The position numbers and the translations under genes are program-made. From contig NZ_CP031264.1 in assembly GCF_003258605.2 (NCBI RefSeq), positions 6,812,232 to 6,876,231 on the forward strand: 64,000 nucleotides of DNA. The letters are read 5' to 3'. This DNA is from Peterkaempfera bronchialis (GTDB taxonomy: Bacteria > Actinomycetota > Actinomycetes > Streptomycetales > Streptomycetaceae). This document shows positions 32,500 to 42,418 of the stretch, in pieces. Each line of letters opens with the position of its first letter. The stretch's first letter is position 1. The notes under the pieces are model-generated. The model saw only the letters and a program-made list of their open reading frames with translations. It was not told where the DNA came from and did not search any database.

Positions 32500-33461
32500 T
32501 GCGGTGGCGACGAGGGGCCGGGCCGCTGCGGGCCTGCGCCGTCCTGCTCCTGGCCGCCCTGGCCACGGTGGCCGGCCCCACCGCCGGACCGGCGGCGGCG
32601 AGCCCGCTGCCGATCGGGCAGTGCACCACCTCCTCCGGGGTGGTGCTGGCCGTCGACTTCAGCCACTGGGGCGGGCCGCTGCTGCGCTCCTGCGGGACCA
32701 CGCCCACCACCGGCTACACCCTGCTCAACCAGGGCGGCTGGCAGACCACCGGCACCGGCCACGACGGGCCCGCCTTCATCTGCCGGATCGGCTACAGCGG
32801 CTACCAGGGGGGACGCCAGTACCCCACCCCCGCACAGGACCCCTGCGTACTCACCCCGCCGGCCTCGGCCTACTGGTCCTACTGGCACGCCGACCCCGGG
32901 CAGAACACCTGGACGTACAGCCAGCTCGGCGCCATGAGCTACCACCCGGTGCCGGGCAGCGTGGACCTGTGGATCTTCGGCGGTACCAATATCGCCGGTA
33001 CCGAGGGACGCCCGACCTTCTCCCCGGACACGGTGCGCGCCCGCAATGCCTCGCCCGTCGGCGCCACCCGGACGGCGGCGCCGCCGCCCGCGCCGCGCAC
33101 CACCGCGCCGCCCACCGTGCCCGCCACCTCCGACCGGGCGACCCGGCCGCAGCCCGGCAGCGGATCGGCCGCAGCGGGCGGCCCGTCCACGTCCCCGTCC
33201 CCCTCCCCCTCTCCGGCCAAGACCCCGCCCGACACCTCCCCGTCGGCGCCGCCGCCCTCGTCGAGCAGCGCGCCGCCACCCGCGCCGACCGGAGCGGCGG
33301 CGCCGTCCGACGCGGCCCCGACCGTGGTGGACGGGCCGCCGGTGGCCGCCGTCCGGCCCTCGTCCGGCTCATTTGTCCCGGGGCTGGTCGCGGCCGTACT
33401 GGTGGCCGGGATCGGCGGCACCGCCGGGGTCGTCGCCTGGCGACGGCGGCGGGCGGACTGA
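32499..33461 (+). CDS. Membrane-anchored DUF4430/SCO2322-like beta-domain protein
   Basis: A 320-residue protein whose ATG overlaps the preceding stop by 1 nt (TGATG), with GGGAGG upstream. Signal peptide (about 1-34), then one beta-domain (about 36-180) that is clearly paralogous to the N-terminal domain of the preceding protein: A-V-D-F-S-H-W-G-G-P, D-G-P-A-F-I-C-R-I, Y-W-S-Y-W-H-A-D-P, W-I-F-G-G. A long Pro/Ser/Thr linker leads to one C-terminal helix (F-V-P-G-L-V-A-A-V-L-V-A-G-I-G-G) and an R-R-R-R tail; no sortase motif is seen, so it stays in the membrane. Family resembles the SCO2322-type proteins encoded beside ECF transporters. It may hand B12 from the wall to the ECF S component. 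Confidence 0.78.
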   Translation: MRWRRGAGPLRACAVLLLAALATVAGPTAGPAAASPLPIGQCTTSSGVVLAVDFSHWGGPLLRSCGTTPTTGYTLLNQGGWQTTGTGHDGPAFICRIGYSGYQGGRQYPTPAQDPCVLTPPASAYWSYWHADPGQNTWTYSQLGAMSYHPVPGSVDLWIFGGTNIAGTEGRPTFSPDTVRARNASPVGATRTAAPPPAPRTTAPPTVPATSDRATRPQPGSGSAAAGGPSTSPSPSPSPAKTPPDTSPSAPPPSSSSAPPPAPTGAAAPSDAAPTVVDGPPVAAVRPSSGSFVPGLVAAVLVAGIGGTAGVVAWRRRRAD

Positions 33462-33465
33462 GCAG

Positions 33466-34668
33466 GTGCCCGCGACCACCGAGACCCCGGCGACCCCGGA
33501 CCACCCGGCGACCCCGGAACGCGCCCGGGCGCAGGCCGGCGGCCGCCGCCTGCCCCGCACGCTCCACCCCGTGGCGTGGTGGCTCTGGGCGATCGGCCTG
33601 GCCACCGCCGTCAGCCGCACCACCAACCCGCTGCTGCTGGCGCTGGTCCTCGCCGTCCTCGGCTGGGTGGTCACCGCCCGCCGCGGCGACTCCCCCTGGG
33701 CACGCGGCTTCAGGTACTACCTCTGGCTGGCGCTGACCGTGGTGGCGATCCGGGTGGTCTTCCGCTCCGTCTTCGCGAGCGGCATCACCCCCACCGACCA
33801 CATCCTCTTCACCCTGCCGCAGCTGCCGACCCCGCACTGGTACGCCGGGATCGCGATCGGCGGGCCGGTCTCGCTGGAGGCCACCCTGTCCGCCGCGACC
33901 GACGGCCTCCGCCTGGCCTGCCTGCTCTGCTGCATCGGTGCGGCCAACACGCTCGCCAACCCGAAGCGGGCGCTGCGCGTCCTGCCCGGCGCCCTGTACG
34001 AGCTGGGGGTCGCCGTGACCGTCTCCATCAGCGTCGCCCCGCAGCTCATCGAGAGCGTGCAGCGGGTCGGCCGGGCCAGGCGGCTGCGGGCCGGTGACGC
34101 CCGCGGCCTGCGGGCGCTGCGCGGCATCGCCGTCCCGGTCATCGAGGACGCGCTGGAGCGGTCGCTGCACCTGGCCGCCGCCATGGACTCACGCGGGTAC
34201 GGACGCGCGGGCACCGCCACCCGCCGCTCGCGCCGGATCACCGGGGCGCTGCTGCTGCTCGGCCTGCTGGGACTCTGCGCCGGCGTCTACGGGCTGCTCG
34301 ACGGGACGGCGCCCAAGGCCCTGGGACTGCCCGCGCTGCTGGCGGGTTCGCTGCTCTGCTGCGCGGGCCTGGCGCTGGGCAGCCGGCGGGTCCGGCGCAC
34401 CAGCTACCGGCCCGATCCCTGGCGGCTCCCGGAGTGGCTGGTGGCCGGCTGCGGCGTGGTCGCGGCGGTGCTGCTCTTCGTCACCGCCGGGTACAGCGCC
34501 ACCGAGCTCAACCCCTCGCTCTACCCGCTGAGTTGGCCGACGCTGCCGCTGGTCCCGGTCGCCGCGATCCTGATCGCCGGCACCGCCGGATTCACGGCGC
34601 CGCCGCCCGCCGCCCGGCCGTCCAGGGCAGGCCGGGACCGCACCCTACGGACCGAGGGGGCGCGGTGA
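33466..34668 (+). CDS. ECF transporter T component (EcfT/CbiQ family)
   Basis: A 400-residue protein starting at GTG 33466, 5 nt after the preceding stop. A disordered N-terminus (about 40 residues) precedes 5-6 membrane segments (W-W-L-W-A-I-G-L-A-T-A to L-G-W-V-V; W-L-A-L-T-V-V-A-I). The conserved cytoplasmic coupling helices with the Ala-Arg-Gly motif read V-G-R-A-R-R-L-R-A-G and later M-D-S-R-G-Y-G-R, which contact the ATPase pair in ECF transporters. The C-terminal part has two further membrane helices. Its stop overlaps the ATPase start (GTGA). Expected to link the energising ATPase to the substrate-binding S protein. Confidence 0.88.
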   Translation: MPATTETPATPDHPATPERARAQAGGRRLPRTLHPVAWWLWAIGLATAVSRTTNPLLLALVLAVLGWVVTARRGDSPWARGFRYYLWLALTVVAIRVVFRSVFASGITPTDHILFTLPQLPTPHWYAGIAIGGPVSLEATLSAATDGLRLACLLCCIGAANTLANPKRALRVLPGALYELGVAVTVSISVAPQLIESVQRVGRARRLRAGDARGLRALRGIAVPVIEDALERSLHLAAAMDSRGYGRAGTATRRSRRITGALLLLGLLGLCAGVYGLLDGTAPKALGLPALLAGSLLCCAGLALGSRRVRRTSYRPDPWRLPEWLVAGCGVVAAVLLFVTAGYSATELNPSLYPLSWPTLPLVPVAAILIAGTAGFTAPPPAARPSRAGRDRTLRTEGAR

Positions 34669-36338
34669 TCCGCTTCGACCGGGTCAGCGTGACCTACGAC
34701 GGCGCACCGGAACCGGTCCTCCGCGAGGTGGACCTGCAGATCGAGGAGGGCGAACTCTGCCTGGTCGTCGGCCGTACCGGGGCGGGCAAGTCCACCCTGC
34801 TGGGCGCCGTCAACGGGCTGGTCCCGCACTTCACCGGAGGCACCCTGGCCGGTCGGGTGACCGTCGCGGGCCTGGACACCGCACACCACCCGCCGCGTGA
34901 ACTCGCCGAGGTGGTCGGGGTGGTCGGCCAGGACCCGTCGGCCGGCTTTGTCACCGACACCGTCGAGGAGGAACTGGCCTACGGCATGGAGCAGTTGGCG
35001 GTCCCGGCCGAGGTGATGCGCAAGCGGGTCGAGGAGACCCTGGACCTGCTCGGACTCGCCGACCTGCGGTACCGCGCCCTGCATGAGCTCTCCGGCGGCC
35101 AGCAGCAGCGCGTCGCCATCGGCTCGGTGCTCACCTCCCACCCCCGGGTCCTGGTGCTGGACGAGCCCACCTCCGCGCTCGACCCGACGGCGGCCGAAGA
35201 GGTGCTGGCCGCCGTCACCCGGCTGGTACACGACCTCGGGGTCACCGTGGTGCTCGCCGAACACCGGCTGGAGCGCGTGGTGCAGTACGCCGACCGGGTG
35301 GTGCACCTCGGCGGCGACGGCACCGTCTCCGCCGGACCGCCCGCCGAGATGTTCGAGACGGCCACGGTGGCGCCGCCGGTGGTCGAGCTGGGCCGCCTGG
35401 CGGGCTGGCGCCCGCTGCCGCTCTCGGTCCGCGACGCCCGGCGTGCGGCCGGACCGCTGCGCCAACGGCTCGCCGCACAGCCGGTGCCGCCGCCCCGGCA
35501 GGCCGTCGGCCGTACCGAAACCGGCGAAGTCGCCCTCACCGCCCGCAGCGTCGTGGTGCGCCACGGCGAGGTCGTCGCCGTCCGCGAGGTCAGCCTGGAC
35601 CTCCGGCGCGGCCAGGTCACGGCGCTGATGGGGCGCAATGGCTCCGGGAAGTCCTCCCTGCTCTGGGCGCTCCAGGGCTCGGGACCCCGGCAGTCCGGCA
35701 CGGTCGGCGTCGCGGAACCCCGTCCGGACGGCGGAGCCCGGCCCGCCGGACGCGGCCCCGACCCCAGAAAGCTCTCAGCGGCGGCTGCCCGGCGGCTGGT
35801 GGGCCTGGTCCCGCAGACCCCCACCGACCTGCTCTACCTGGAGACCGTCGCCGCCGAACTCGCCCAGGCCGACCGGGAGTCCGCCGCCTCCGCCGCACTC
35901 CCGGCCCGGCAGATCCTCGACCGGCTGGCCCCGGGGATCGACGACGCCACCCACCCCCGCGACCTGTCGGAGGGCCAGAAGCTCTCCCTGGTGCTCGCCA
36001 TCCAACTGACCGCCACCCCGCAGGTGGTGCTGCTGGACGAACCCACCCGGGGGCTCGACTACCAGGCCAAGCAGGCCCTGACCCGGATCGTGGACGAGTT
36101 GGCGGCCGAAGGGCGCAGCGTCGTCGTCTCCACCCATGACGTGGAGTTCGTGGCCGCCGCGGCGGACCGGGTGGTGGTGCTGGCGGAGGGCGAGATCGTC
36201 GCCGACGGGCCCACCGCCGAGGTCGTCGTCGCCTCCCCCGCCTTCGCCCCGCAGACCGCCAAGATCCTCGCCCCACTGGAGTATCTGACGGTCAATCAGG
36301 CAGCGGCGGCGCTCAGCACCCCGGCGGACCGGCGGTGA
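34665..36338 (+). CDS. ECF transporter A-A' component, two fused ABC ATPases
   Basis: A 557-residue protein with two ABC domains in one chain. Domain 1: Walker A G-R-T-G-A-G-K-S-T near 36-44, signature L-S-G-G-Q-Q-Q-R near 142, Walker B V-L-V-L-D-E-P-T. Domain 2: Walker A G-R-N-G-S-G-K-S-S near 323, signature L-S-E-G-Q-K-L-S near 435 (second Gly of SGGQ is Glu), Walker B V-V-L-L-D-E-P-T. Switch His is present in both (A-E-H-R-L, S-T-H-D-V). GTG start overlaps the T gene stop (GTGA). As in other ECF systems it should power uptake by the adjacent S protein. Confidence 0.92.
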   Translation: MIRFDRVSVTYDGAPEPVLREVDLQIEEGELCLVVGRTGAGKSTLLGAVNGLVPHFTGGTLAGRVTVAGLDTAHHPPRELAEVVGVVGQDPSAGFVTDTVEEELAYGMEQLAVPAEVMRKRVEETLDLLGLADLRYRALHELSGGQQQRVAIGSVLTSHPRVLVLDEPTSALDPTAAEEVLAAVTRLVHDLGVTVVLAEHRLERVVQYADRVVHLGGDGTVSAGPPAEMFETATVAPPVVELGRLAGWRPLPLSVRDARRAAGPLRQRLAAQPVPPPRQAVGRTETGEVALTARSVVVRHGEVVAVREVSLDLRRGQVTALMGRNGSGKSSLLWALQGSGPRQSGTVGVAEPRPDGGARPAGRGPDPRKLSAAAARRLVGLVPQTPTDLLYLETVAAELAQADRESAASAALPARQILDRLAPGIDDATHPRDLSEGQKLSLVLAIQLTATPQVVLLDEPTRGLDYQAKQALTRIVDELAAEGRSVVVSTHDVEFVAAAADRVVVLAEGEIVADGPTAEVVVASPAFAPQTAKILAPLEYLTVNQAAAALSTPADRR

Positions 36339-37165
36339 GCTCCACCCGGGCCGCCGTCCGGCTCCGCACCCGCGCGCTGGTCGCGGTGGTCCTCGCGGCC
36401 TTCGTCGGCCTGGTCGCCTTCCTCTGGCCGTTCGCGGTCGCGCCGGGCAGGTTCGGCACCTCCTACGCCCCGCCGCTGATCTTCGGCGTGCTGCTGGTGC
36501 TGGTCCTCGCCGTGGTCTTCGCCGAGATCGCCGACGGCGGCATCGACTCCAAGGCGCTGGCGATGCTCGGCGTGCTCTCCGCCCTCAATGCGGCACTGCG
36601 CCCGCTGGGCGCCGGCACCGCCGGGGTGGAGACGGTCTTCTTCGTCCTGGTGCTGGCGGGACGGGTCTTCGGCCCCGGATTCGGCTTCACCCTCGGCTGC
36701 ACCTCGCTCTTCGCCTCCGCCCTCATCACCGGCGGCGTCGGACCGTGGATGCCGTACCAGATGTTCGGCTGCGCCTTTGTCGGCATGCTCGCCGGACTGC
36801 TGCCCCGGGCCCGGGGACGGAGCGAGATCCTGCTGCTCGCCGGGTACGGGGCGCTCTCCGGCTACCTCTTCGGATTCCTGCTCAACCTGTCCTTCTGGCC
36901 GTTCTCCCTCGACCCCGGCAGCTCGATCGCGTACCTGCCCGGACTGCCCTTCACCGAGCAGTGGCACCGCTACCTGGCCTTCGACGTGGCCACCTCGCTG
37001 GGCTGGGACACCGGCCGGGCCGTCACCAACTTCGTCTGCATCACCCTGGCCGGCCCGGCGGTGCTCACCGCGTTCCGCCGCGCCGCCCGCCGGGCCAGGT
37101 TCGACGCCGCCGTCCGCTTCGACCCCCGGACCACCGGGCCCGGGCAGGACGCCCCGCACTCCTGA
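36335..37165 (+). CDS. ECF transporter S component, presumably for cobalamin
   Basis: A 276-residue protein starting at GTG 36335, overlapping the ATPase stop. It has about six to seven membrane segments (R-A-L-V-A-V-V-L-A-A-F-V-G-L; F-G-V-L-L-V-L-V-L-A-V-V-F; V-F-F-V-L-V-L-A-G-R-V-F-G; and others) and loops with N-A-A-L-R-P-L-G-A-G, P-W-M-P-Y-Q-M-F-G, as in CbrT/DUF6580-like and related S proteins. Substrate is inferred from the cobalamin riboswitch that opens the operon and the B12-binding-like proteins encoded in it. It is convergent with meaB, 11 nt away. Confidence 0.85.
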   Translation: MSSTRAAVRLRTRALVAVVLAAFVGLVAFLWPFAVAPGRFGTSYAPPLIFGVLLVLVLAVVFAEIADGGIDSKALAMLGVLSALNAALRPLGAGTAGVETVFFVLVLAGRVFGPGFGFTLGCTSLFASALITGGVGPWMPYQMFGCAFVGMLAGLLPRARGRSEILLLAGYGALSGYLFGFLLNLSFWPFSLDPGSSIAYLPGLPFTEQWHRYLAFDVATSLGWDTGRAVTNFVCITLAGPAVLTAFRRAARRARFDAAVRFDPRTTGPGQDAPHS

Positions 37166-37176
37166 GACGCCGCCGC

Positions 37177-38172
37177 CTAGGGTCCGCCCGGCGGCCGGAA
37201 CGCCTCCAGCAGGTGCTCCGCCGCCAGGGTGGCGGTCAGCGTCCCGTCGCGGACCTGCTGCTCCAGACCGGGGGCGAGCCGGCGGACCTCGGGGTGGTCC
37301 CGCATCGCGGTCAGCAGCCGGTCGTGGACCATCGCCCAGGCCCAGTCGACCTGCTGGTCCCGCCGCTTGGCGGCGAGGCTGCCGGCGGACTCAAGGTGCC
37401 GCCGGTGCTGCTCCAGCTTCTCCCAGACCGTGTCCAGCCCGGTGTTCTCCCGGGCGCTGCACGTCAGGACCGGCGGCGTCCAGGCCGCGTCAGCGCCCTG
37501 GAGCAGCCGCAGGGCGCCGGCCAGCTCACGGGCGGCCGAACGGGCCTCGCGCTCATGCGGCCCGTCCGCCTTGTTGACGGCGACGACGTCGGCCAGCTCC
37601 AGGACGCCCTTCTTGATGCCCTGCAACTGGTCGCCGGTCCGGGCGAGGCTGAGCAGCAGGAAGGAGTCGACCATATTGGCCACCGCCGTCTCCGACTGGC
37701 CGACGCCCACCGTCTCCACCAGGACCACGTCATAGCCCGCCGCCTCCATGACGATGATGCTCTCCCGGGTCGCCTTGGCCACCCCGCCCAGCGTCCCCGC
37801 GCTGGGGGAGGGGCGGATGAACGCCGCCGGATCGGCGGCCAGCCGCTCCATCCGGGTCTTGTCCCCCAGGATGGAGCCTCCGGTCCGGGTGGAGGACGGG
37901 TCCACGGCGAGCACCGCCACCCGGTGGCCGAACGAGGTGAGCAGCGAGCCCAGCGCGTCGATAAAGGTCGACTTGCCCACGCCCGGCACCCCGCTGACAC
38001 CGATCCGCCGGGCCCGCCCCGAGTGCGGCAGCAGCTCGATCAGCAACTGCTGGGCGAGCCGCCGGTGGTCCTCCCGGGTGGACTCCACCAGGGTCACGGC
38101 ACGGGCGATATACGCCCGGGAGCCGTCCAGGACGCCCTTGGCGTAGTCATTGAGGTCGATGGAGGGGCGCAT
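37177..38172 (-). CDS. meaB: Methylmalonyl-CoA mutase-associated GTPase MeaB
   Basis: A 331-residue G3E-family GTPase. Walker A is G-V-P-G-V-G-K-S-T (residues 61-69); Switch text V-D-P-S-S-T-R-T-G-G-S-I-L-G-D-K-T-R-M; E-T-V-G-V-G-Q-S-E; base recognition N-K-A-D. MeaB protects the cobalamin cofactor of methylmalonyl-CoA mutase and gates its loading. It lies 3 nt after the stop of the mutase large-subunit gene on the same strand, so the three genes form one operon. It ends F-R-P-P-G-G-P. Confidence 0.95.
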   Translation of the reverse strand: MRPSIDLNDYAKGVLDGSRAYIARAVTLVESTREDHRRLAQQLLIELLPHSGRARRIGVSGVPGVGKSTFIDALGSLLTSFGHRVAVLAVDPSSTRTGGSILGDKTRMERLAADPAAFIRPSPSAGTLGGVAKATRESIIVMEAAGYDVVLVETVGVGQSETAVANMVDSFLLLSLARTGDQLQGIKKGVLELADVVAVNKADGPHEREARSAARELAGALRLLQGADAAWTPPVLTCSARENTGLDTVWEKLEQHRRHLESAGSLAAKRRDQQVDWAWAMVHDRLLTAMRDHPEVRRLAPGLEQQVRDGTLTATLAAEHLLEAFRPPGGP

Positions 38173-38175
38173 GGG

Positions 38176-40407
38176 TCACAGCTCGTGGCCGAGGGCCTCG
38201 GCGAGGGTCCTCAGCAGGTCGTGGGCGGCATCCGGGATCACCGTACCCGGCGGGAAGACGGCGGCGGCGCCCGCCTGGTGCAGCGCCTCCACGTCCTGCG
38301 GCGGGATGACCCCGCCGACGACGATGGTGATGTCCTCCCGGCCCGCCTCCGCCAACTGCTCACGCAGCGCCGGAACCAGCGTCAGATGCCCGGCGGCCAG
38401 CGAGGAGACGCCGACGATGTGCACATCGGCCTCCACCGCCTGCCGCGCCACCTCGGCCGGGGTCTGGAACAGCGGGCCCACGTCCACGTCGAAGCCCAGG
38501 TCGGCAAAGGCGGAGGCGATCACCTTCTGGCCCCGGTCATGGCCGTCCTGCCCCATCTTGGCGACCAGGATCCGGGGGCGCCGCCCCTCGGCCTTCTCGA
38601 AGGCCTCCACCAGCGCCCGGGTGCGCTCCACCGCCGGCGACGAGCCGGCCTCCTCACGGTACACACCGGAGATGGTACGGATCTGCCCGGAGTGGCGTCC
38701 GTACACCCGCTCCAGGGCGTCGGAGATCTCACCGACCGTCGCCATCGCCCGCGCCGCGTCCACCGCCAGCGCCAGCAGGTTGCCCTCCAGCCCGCCGCCG
38801 CGCTGCGGACCGGCCTCGGCGGCGGCGCTCAGCGCCCGCAGCGCGTCCTGGCAGACGGCCTCGTCGCGCTCCGCGCGCAGCCGCCGCAGCTTGGCGATCT
38901 GCTGGGTGCGCACCGAGGAGTTGTCGACCTTGAGCACGTCGATCTGCTCGTCGCTCTCCACCCGGTACTTGTTGACGCCGATCACCGGCTGCCGCCCGGA
39001 GTCGATCCGCGCCTGGGTGCGGGCCGCCGCCTCCTCCACCCGCAGCTTGGGGATGCCCGCGTCGATGGCCTTGGCCATCCCGCCGGCCGCCTCGACCTCC
39101 TGGATGTGCTGCCAGGCCCGCCGGGCCAGGTCGTGGGTCAGCCGCTCCACATAGGCGCTGCCGCCCCATGGGTCGATCACCCGGCAGGTGCCCGACTCCT
39201 GCTGGAGCAGCAGCTGGGTGTTGCGGGCGATCCGGGCGGAGAAGTCGGTGGGCAGCGCCAGCGCCTCGTCCAGCGCATTGGTGTGCAGCGACTGGGTGTG
39301 CCCCTGGGTGGCGGCCATCGCCTCCACACAGGTGCGGGTCACATTGTTGAAGACGTCCTGGGCGGTGAGCGACCACCCCGAGGTCTGCGAATGGGTGCGC
39401 AGCGAGAGCGACTTGGCGTTCTTCGGGGCGAAGCCGTTGACCAGCTTGGCCCAGAGCAGCCGCGCCGCGCGCAGCTTGGCGACCTCCATGAAGAAGTTCA
39501 TGCCGATCGCCCAGAAGAAGGAGAGCCGGGGCGCGAAGGCGTCCACATCCAGCCCGGCGTCCAGCCCGGCCCGAAGGTACTCCACACCGTCCGCGAGGGT
39601 GTACGCCAGCTCCAGGTCGGCCGTCGCCCCGGCCTCCTGGATGTGGTAGCCGGAGATGGAGATGGAGTTGTACCGGGGCATCCGCTGCGAGGTGTACGCG
39701 AAGATGTCGGAGATGATCCGCATCGACGGCTGCGGCGGATAGATGTAGGTGTTGCGGACCATGAACTCCTTGAGGATGTCGTTCTGGATGGTCCCGGCCA
39801 GCTTCTCCGGCGGTACGCCCTGCTCCTCGGCGGCGACGATGTACAGCGCGAGGACCGGCAGCACGGCGCCGTTCATCGTCATCGACACGGTCATCCGGTC
39901 CAGCGGGATGCCGTCGAAGAGCTGCCGCATGTCGTAGATCGAGTCGATCGCCACGCCCGCCATGCCGACATCGCCGGTGACCCGGGGGTGGTCGCTGTCG
40001 TAGCCCCGGTGGGTGGGCAGGTCGAAGGCGACCGACAGGCCCTTCTGACCGGCCGCCAGATTGCGCCGGTAGAAGGCGTTGGACTCCTCGGCGGTGGAGA
40101 ACCCGGCGTACTGGCGGATGGTCCACGGCTGGTTGACGTACATCGTCGGATAGGGCCCCCGCAGATACGGGGCGACACCGGGATAGGTGGCCAGGAAGTC
40201 CAGCCCGGCCAGGTCGTCGGCGGTGTACAGCGGCTTGACGCTGATCCCCTCGGGGGTCTCCCACACCAGGTCGTCGGCGCTCTTGCCGGTGGTCTCCGCG
40301 ACCGAGTCCCGCCACTGCTCGGCGGTCACCCGGGGGGCGTCGTCCGGCTCCAGGCCGATGCCCGTGAAGTCCGGGATCGGGCCCGGCCGGTCCGTTCTGC
40401 CCTGCAT
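38176..40407 (-). CDS. mutB: Methylmalonyl-CoA mutase large (alpha) subunit
   Basis: A 743-residue protein. The N-terminal TIM barrel starts with P-D-F-T-G-I-G-L and has [15 protein letters not shown] near residue 90, R-G-Y-D-S-D-H-P-R, and I-D-S-I-Y-D-M, all typical of adenosylcobalamin-dependent acyl-CoA mutases. The C-terminal Rossmann domain carries D-G-H-D-R-G (near residue 619-624), whose His replaces the lower axial ligand of B12, and V-G-G-V-I-P-P. It interconverts succinyl-CoA and (R)-methylmalonyl-CoA, the extender-unit and propionate route. ATG overlaps the small-subunit stop by 1 nt (TGATG). Confidence 0.97.
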   Translation of the reverse strand: MQGRTDRPGPIPDFTGIGLEPDDAPRVTAEQWRDSVAETTGKSADDLVWETPEGISVKPLYTADDLAGLDFLATYPGVAPYLRGPYPTMYVNQPWTIRQYAGFSTAEESNAFYRRNLAAGQKGLSVAFDLPTHRGYDSDHPRVTGDVGMAGVAIDSIYDMRQLFDGIPLDRMTVSMTMNGAVLPVLALYIVAAEEQGVPPEKLAGTIQNDILKEFMVRNTYIYPPQPSMRIISDIFAYTSQRMPRYNSISISGYHIQEAGATADLELAYTLADGVEYLRAGLDAGLDVDAFAPRLSFFWAIGMNFFMEVAKLRAARLLWAKLVNGFAPKNAKSLSLRTHSQTSGWSLTAQDVFNNVTRTCVEAMAATQGHTQSLHTNALDEALALPTDFSARIARNTQLLLQQESGTCRVIDPWGGSAYVERLTHDLARRAWQHIQEVEAAGGMAKAIDAGIPKLRVEEAAARTQARIDSGRQPVIGVNKYRVESDEQIDVLKVDNSSVRTQQIAKLRRLRAERDEAVCQDALRALSAAAEAGPQRGGGLEGNLLALAVDAARAMATVGEISDALERVYGRHSGQIRTISGVYREEAGSSPAVERTRALVEAFEKAEGRRPRILVAKMGQDGHDRGQKVIASAFADLGFDVDVGPLFQTPAEVARQAVEADVHIVGVSSLAAGHLTLVPALREQLAEAGREDITIVVGGVIPPQDVEALHQAGAAAVFPPGTVIPDAAHDLLRTLAEALGHEL

Positions 40408-42293
40408 CACGCCACTCCCATGCCATCGAGAACGGAGGAGAGGACGGCGACCGCGTCGCCGCCCGCGTAGACGAACGTGTCGACCCCGGCGGCCAGCCAG
40501 GCGTCGCGCTGCTCCCCGGGCCGGCCCGCGAGCAGTACGGCCCCGGCGCCCGCGGCCTTCAGCGCCGCCGCGACCCCCTCGGCCTGCTCGGCGTAGAGCC
40601 GGTCGCTGGAGCAGAGGCAGGCCACCGTGCAGCCGGAGCGGGCGAACGCCTCGCCGACCGAGTCCGCGTCGACCGACTCCGGGTCGTGGACCGGCTCGAT
40701 CCCCCCGGCCTGGAGCAGATTGGCCGCGAAGGTCGCCCGCGCGGTGTGCGCCGCCGCCGGGCCCAGGGCGGCCAGGAAGACCCGGGGCCGGGCGCCGGTC
40801 GCGGCCAGCTGCGCGTCCGAGCGGGCCCGCAGCGCCTCGAATGCCTCGTCCCGGCGGACCACCGGCAGGCCGCCGCCCGGCCGGACCGGCGCCGGCTCGC
40901 GGACCACCGGGGGCTCCGCCAGGTTCGGGAACTCGCTGACCCCGGTGATCGGCTCGCGCCGGTGCGCAAGGTCCTCCGACCGCTGCCGCCACGCCGCCGA
41001 CACCCGCTCCGCCACCAGGCCGGACCCCAGCGCCGCCGCCTGCCCGCCGACGCCCTCGATCTCCTGGAACCACGCCCAGGCCGCATGGGCGACCTCGTCG
41101 GTCAGCCGCTCCACGTACCAGGAGCCCCCGGCGGGGTCGACCACCCGCGCCAGATGGGACTCCTCCAGCAGGATCGCGGAGGTGTTGCGGGCGATCCGCC
41201 GCGCGAACGCGTCCGGCAGCCCCAGCGCCTCGTCGAAGGGCAGCACCGTGACCGCGTCGGCGCCGCCCACCCCGGCGCCCAGACAGGCCACGGTGGTGCG
41301 CAGCATGTTCACCCACGGGTCCCGACGGGTCATCATCACCGCCGAGGTCACCGCGTGCTGACGCTGCGCCCCGGCGGCCGGCGAGGCCCCGCACACCTGC
41401 GCCACCCGGGACCAGAGCCGCCGCGCCGCGCGCAGCTTGGCGATGGTGAGGAACTGGTCGGCGGTGGCGGCGTAGCGGAACTCCAGCTGGCCGCAGGCGG
41501 CGTCGACGGAGAGCCCGGCAGCGGTCAGCTCACGCAGATAGGCGACGGCGGTGGCCAGCGAGCAGCCCAGCTCCTGAGCGGCCGAGGCCCCGGCCTCGTG
41601 GTACGGCAGCGCGTCCACCGTGAGGGCCCGCACCCCGGGGTAGGACCGGTGGCACCGGTCGGCCAGGCCGACCGCAGCCGCCGTCTGCCCGGCGAGGTCC
41701 GGGGCGCGGCCGGTACGGGCGAGCTGCCCCAGCGGGTCCGCGCCGAGGTTGCCCAGCGCCGCATGGGGCGGTACCCCGCGTGCGTCATAGAGCCCCAGCA
41801 GCGCCTCGGCCGCCGCCTCCGTGGCGGAGCCCGCGTCCAGTACCACCGGCGCCAGATCGAGGTAGACGCCGTCCAGCGCCGTCGCCAGCCCCTCCGCCGG
41901 CAGACCCGCCTCCCCGACGGTCAGCCAGAGCGAGGTGACCCCGTTCTCCAGGTCGGCCAGCACCGCGTCATTGGCCCGGGCCGGGTCGGGGTGGGCGTGC
42001 CGCTGGCGCACATCCCACCCGGAGACCGCGCTTCCCGTGGCCCGGCCGCCGCGTACGAAGGGCGCGTGGCCCGGATAGCCCGGGTCGGCGACGCCGTCCT
42101 CCGAGGTGTACAGCGGACGGACGACCAGGCCGTCCTGGAGTCGGGTGGACAGCTTGCCCTCGGCCGCCGCGCCGGAGAAGTCTCCGACGCCCCCCTTGCG
42201 CAGCACCCCGGCCACCAGGTGCTGCCACTCTGCACGGGTCGCCTCGGGGAATTCGGCACCCAGCGAGAGCTCATCGTCACGCAGGACTGTCAT
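40407..42293 (-). CDS. mutA: Methylmalonyl-CoA mutase small (beta) subunit
   Basis: A 628-residue protein homologous to the mutase barrel (L-S-L-G-A-E-F-P then [37 protein letters not shown]). The B12-binding domain lacks D-x-H-x-x-G (the matching part reads E-Q-R-D-A-W), as usual for this non-catalytic subunit of heterodimeric mutases. It is the first gene of the mutA-mutB-meaB operon; no riboswitch precedes it, which fits an enzyme that consumes B12 rather than imports it. Divergent from cobF at 42419. Confidence 0.95.
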   Translation of the reverse strand: MTVLRDDELSLGAEFPEATRAEWQHLVAGVLRKGGVGDFSGAAAEGKLSTRLQDGLVVRPLYTSEDGVADPGYPGHAPFVRGGRATGSAVSGWDVRQRHAHPDPARANDAVLADLENGVTSLWLTVGEAGLPAEGLATALDGVYLDLAPVVLDAGSATEAAAEALLGLYDARGVPPHAALGNLGADPLGQLARTGRAPDLAGQTAAAVGLADRCHRSYPGVRALTVDALPYHEAGASAAQELGCSLATAVAYLRELTAAGLSVDAACGQLEFRYAATADQFLTIAKLRAARRLWSRVAQVCGASPAAGAQRQHAVTSAVMMTRRDPWVNMLRTTVACLGAGVGGADAVTVLPFDEALGLPDAFARRIARNTSAILLEESHLARVVDPAGGSWYVERLTDEVAHAAWAWFQEIEGVGGQAAALGSGLVAERVSAAWRQRSEDLAHRREPITGVSEFPNLAEPPVVREPAPVRPGGGLPVVRRDEAFEALRARSDAQLAATGARPRVFLAALGPAAAHTARATFAANLLQAGGIEPVHDPESVDADSVGEAFARSGCTVACLCSSDRLYAEQAEGVAAALKAAGAGAVLLAGRPGEQRDAWLAAGVDTFVYAGGDAVAVLSSVLDGMGVA

Positions 42294-42418
42294 AGGGCAA
42301 GGCTAGAAGAAAGGTGTCAAGTCGCAGCAGTGCGAGGCGCTGTGACCTTGCCCTCGTTGACCTGTCCGCACCACAACGCTAGCGGGCCCGCCGCCCGCTG
42401 GTGAGGCAGAATCGGGCC

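Noticed and set aside
36745-40470. A 1241-codon plus-strand open frame opposite mutB and meaB
   Set aside because: It is an antisense shadow of GC-rich genes: composition is Arg/Gly/Pro/His-rich, no domain is recognisable, and the minus-strand mutase genes are certain.
42401-42418. Upstream GTG (42401) as start of cobF
   Set aside because: No ribosome binding site before it, and the CobF family N-terminus begins at the GTG at 42419.
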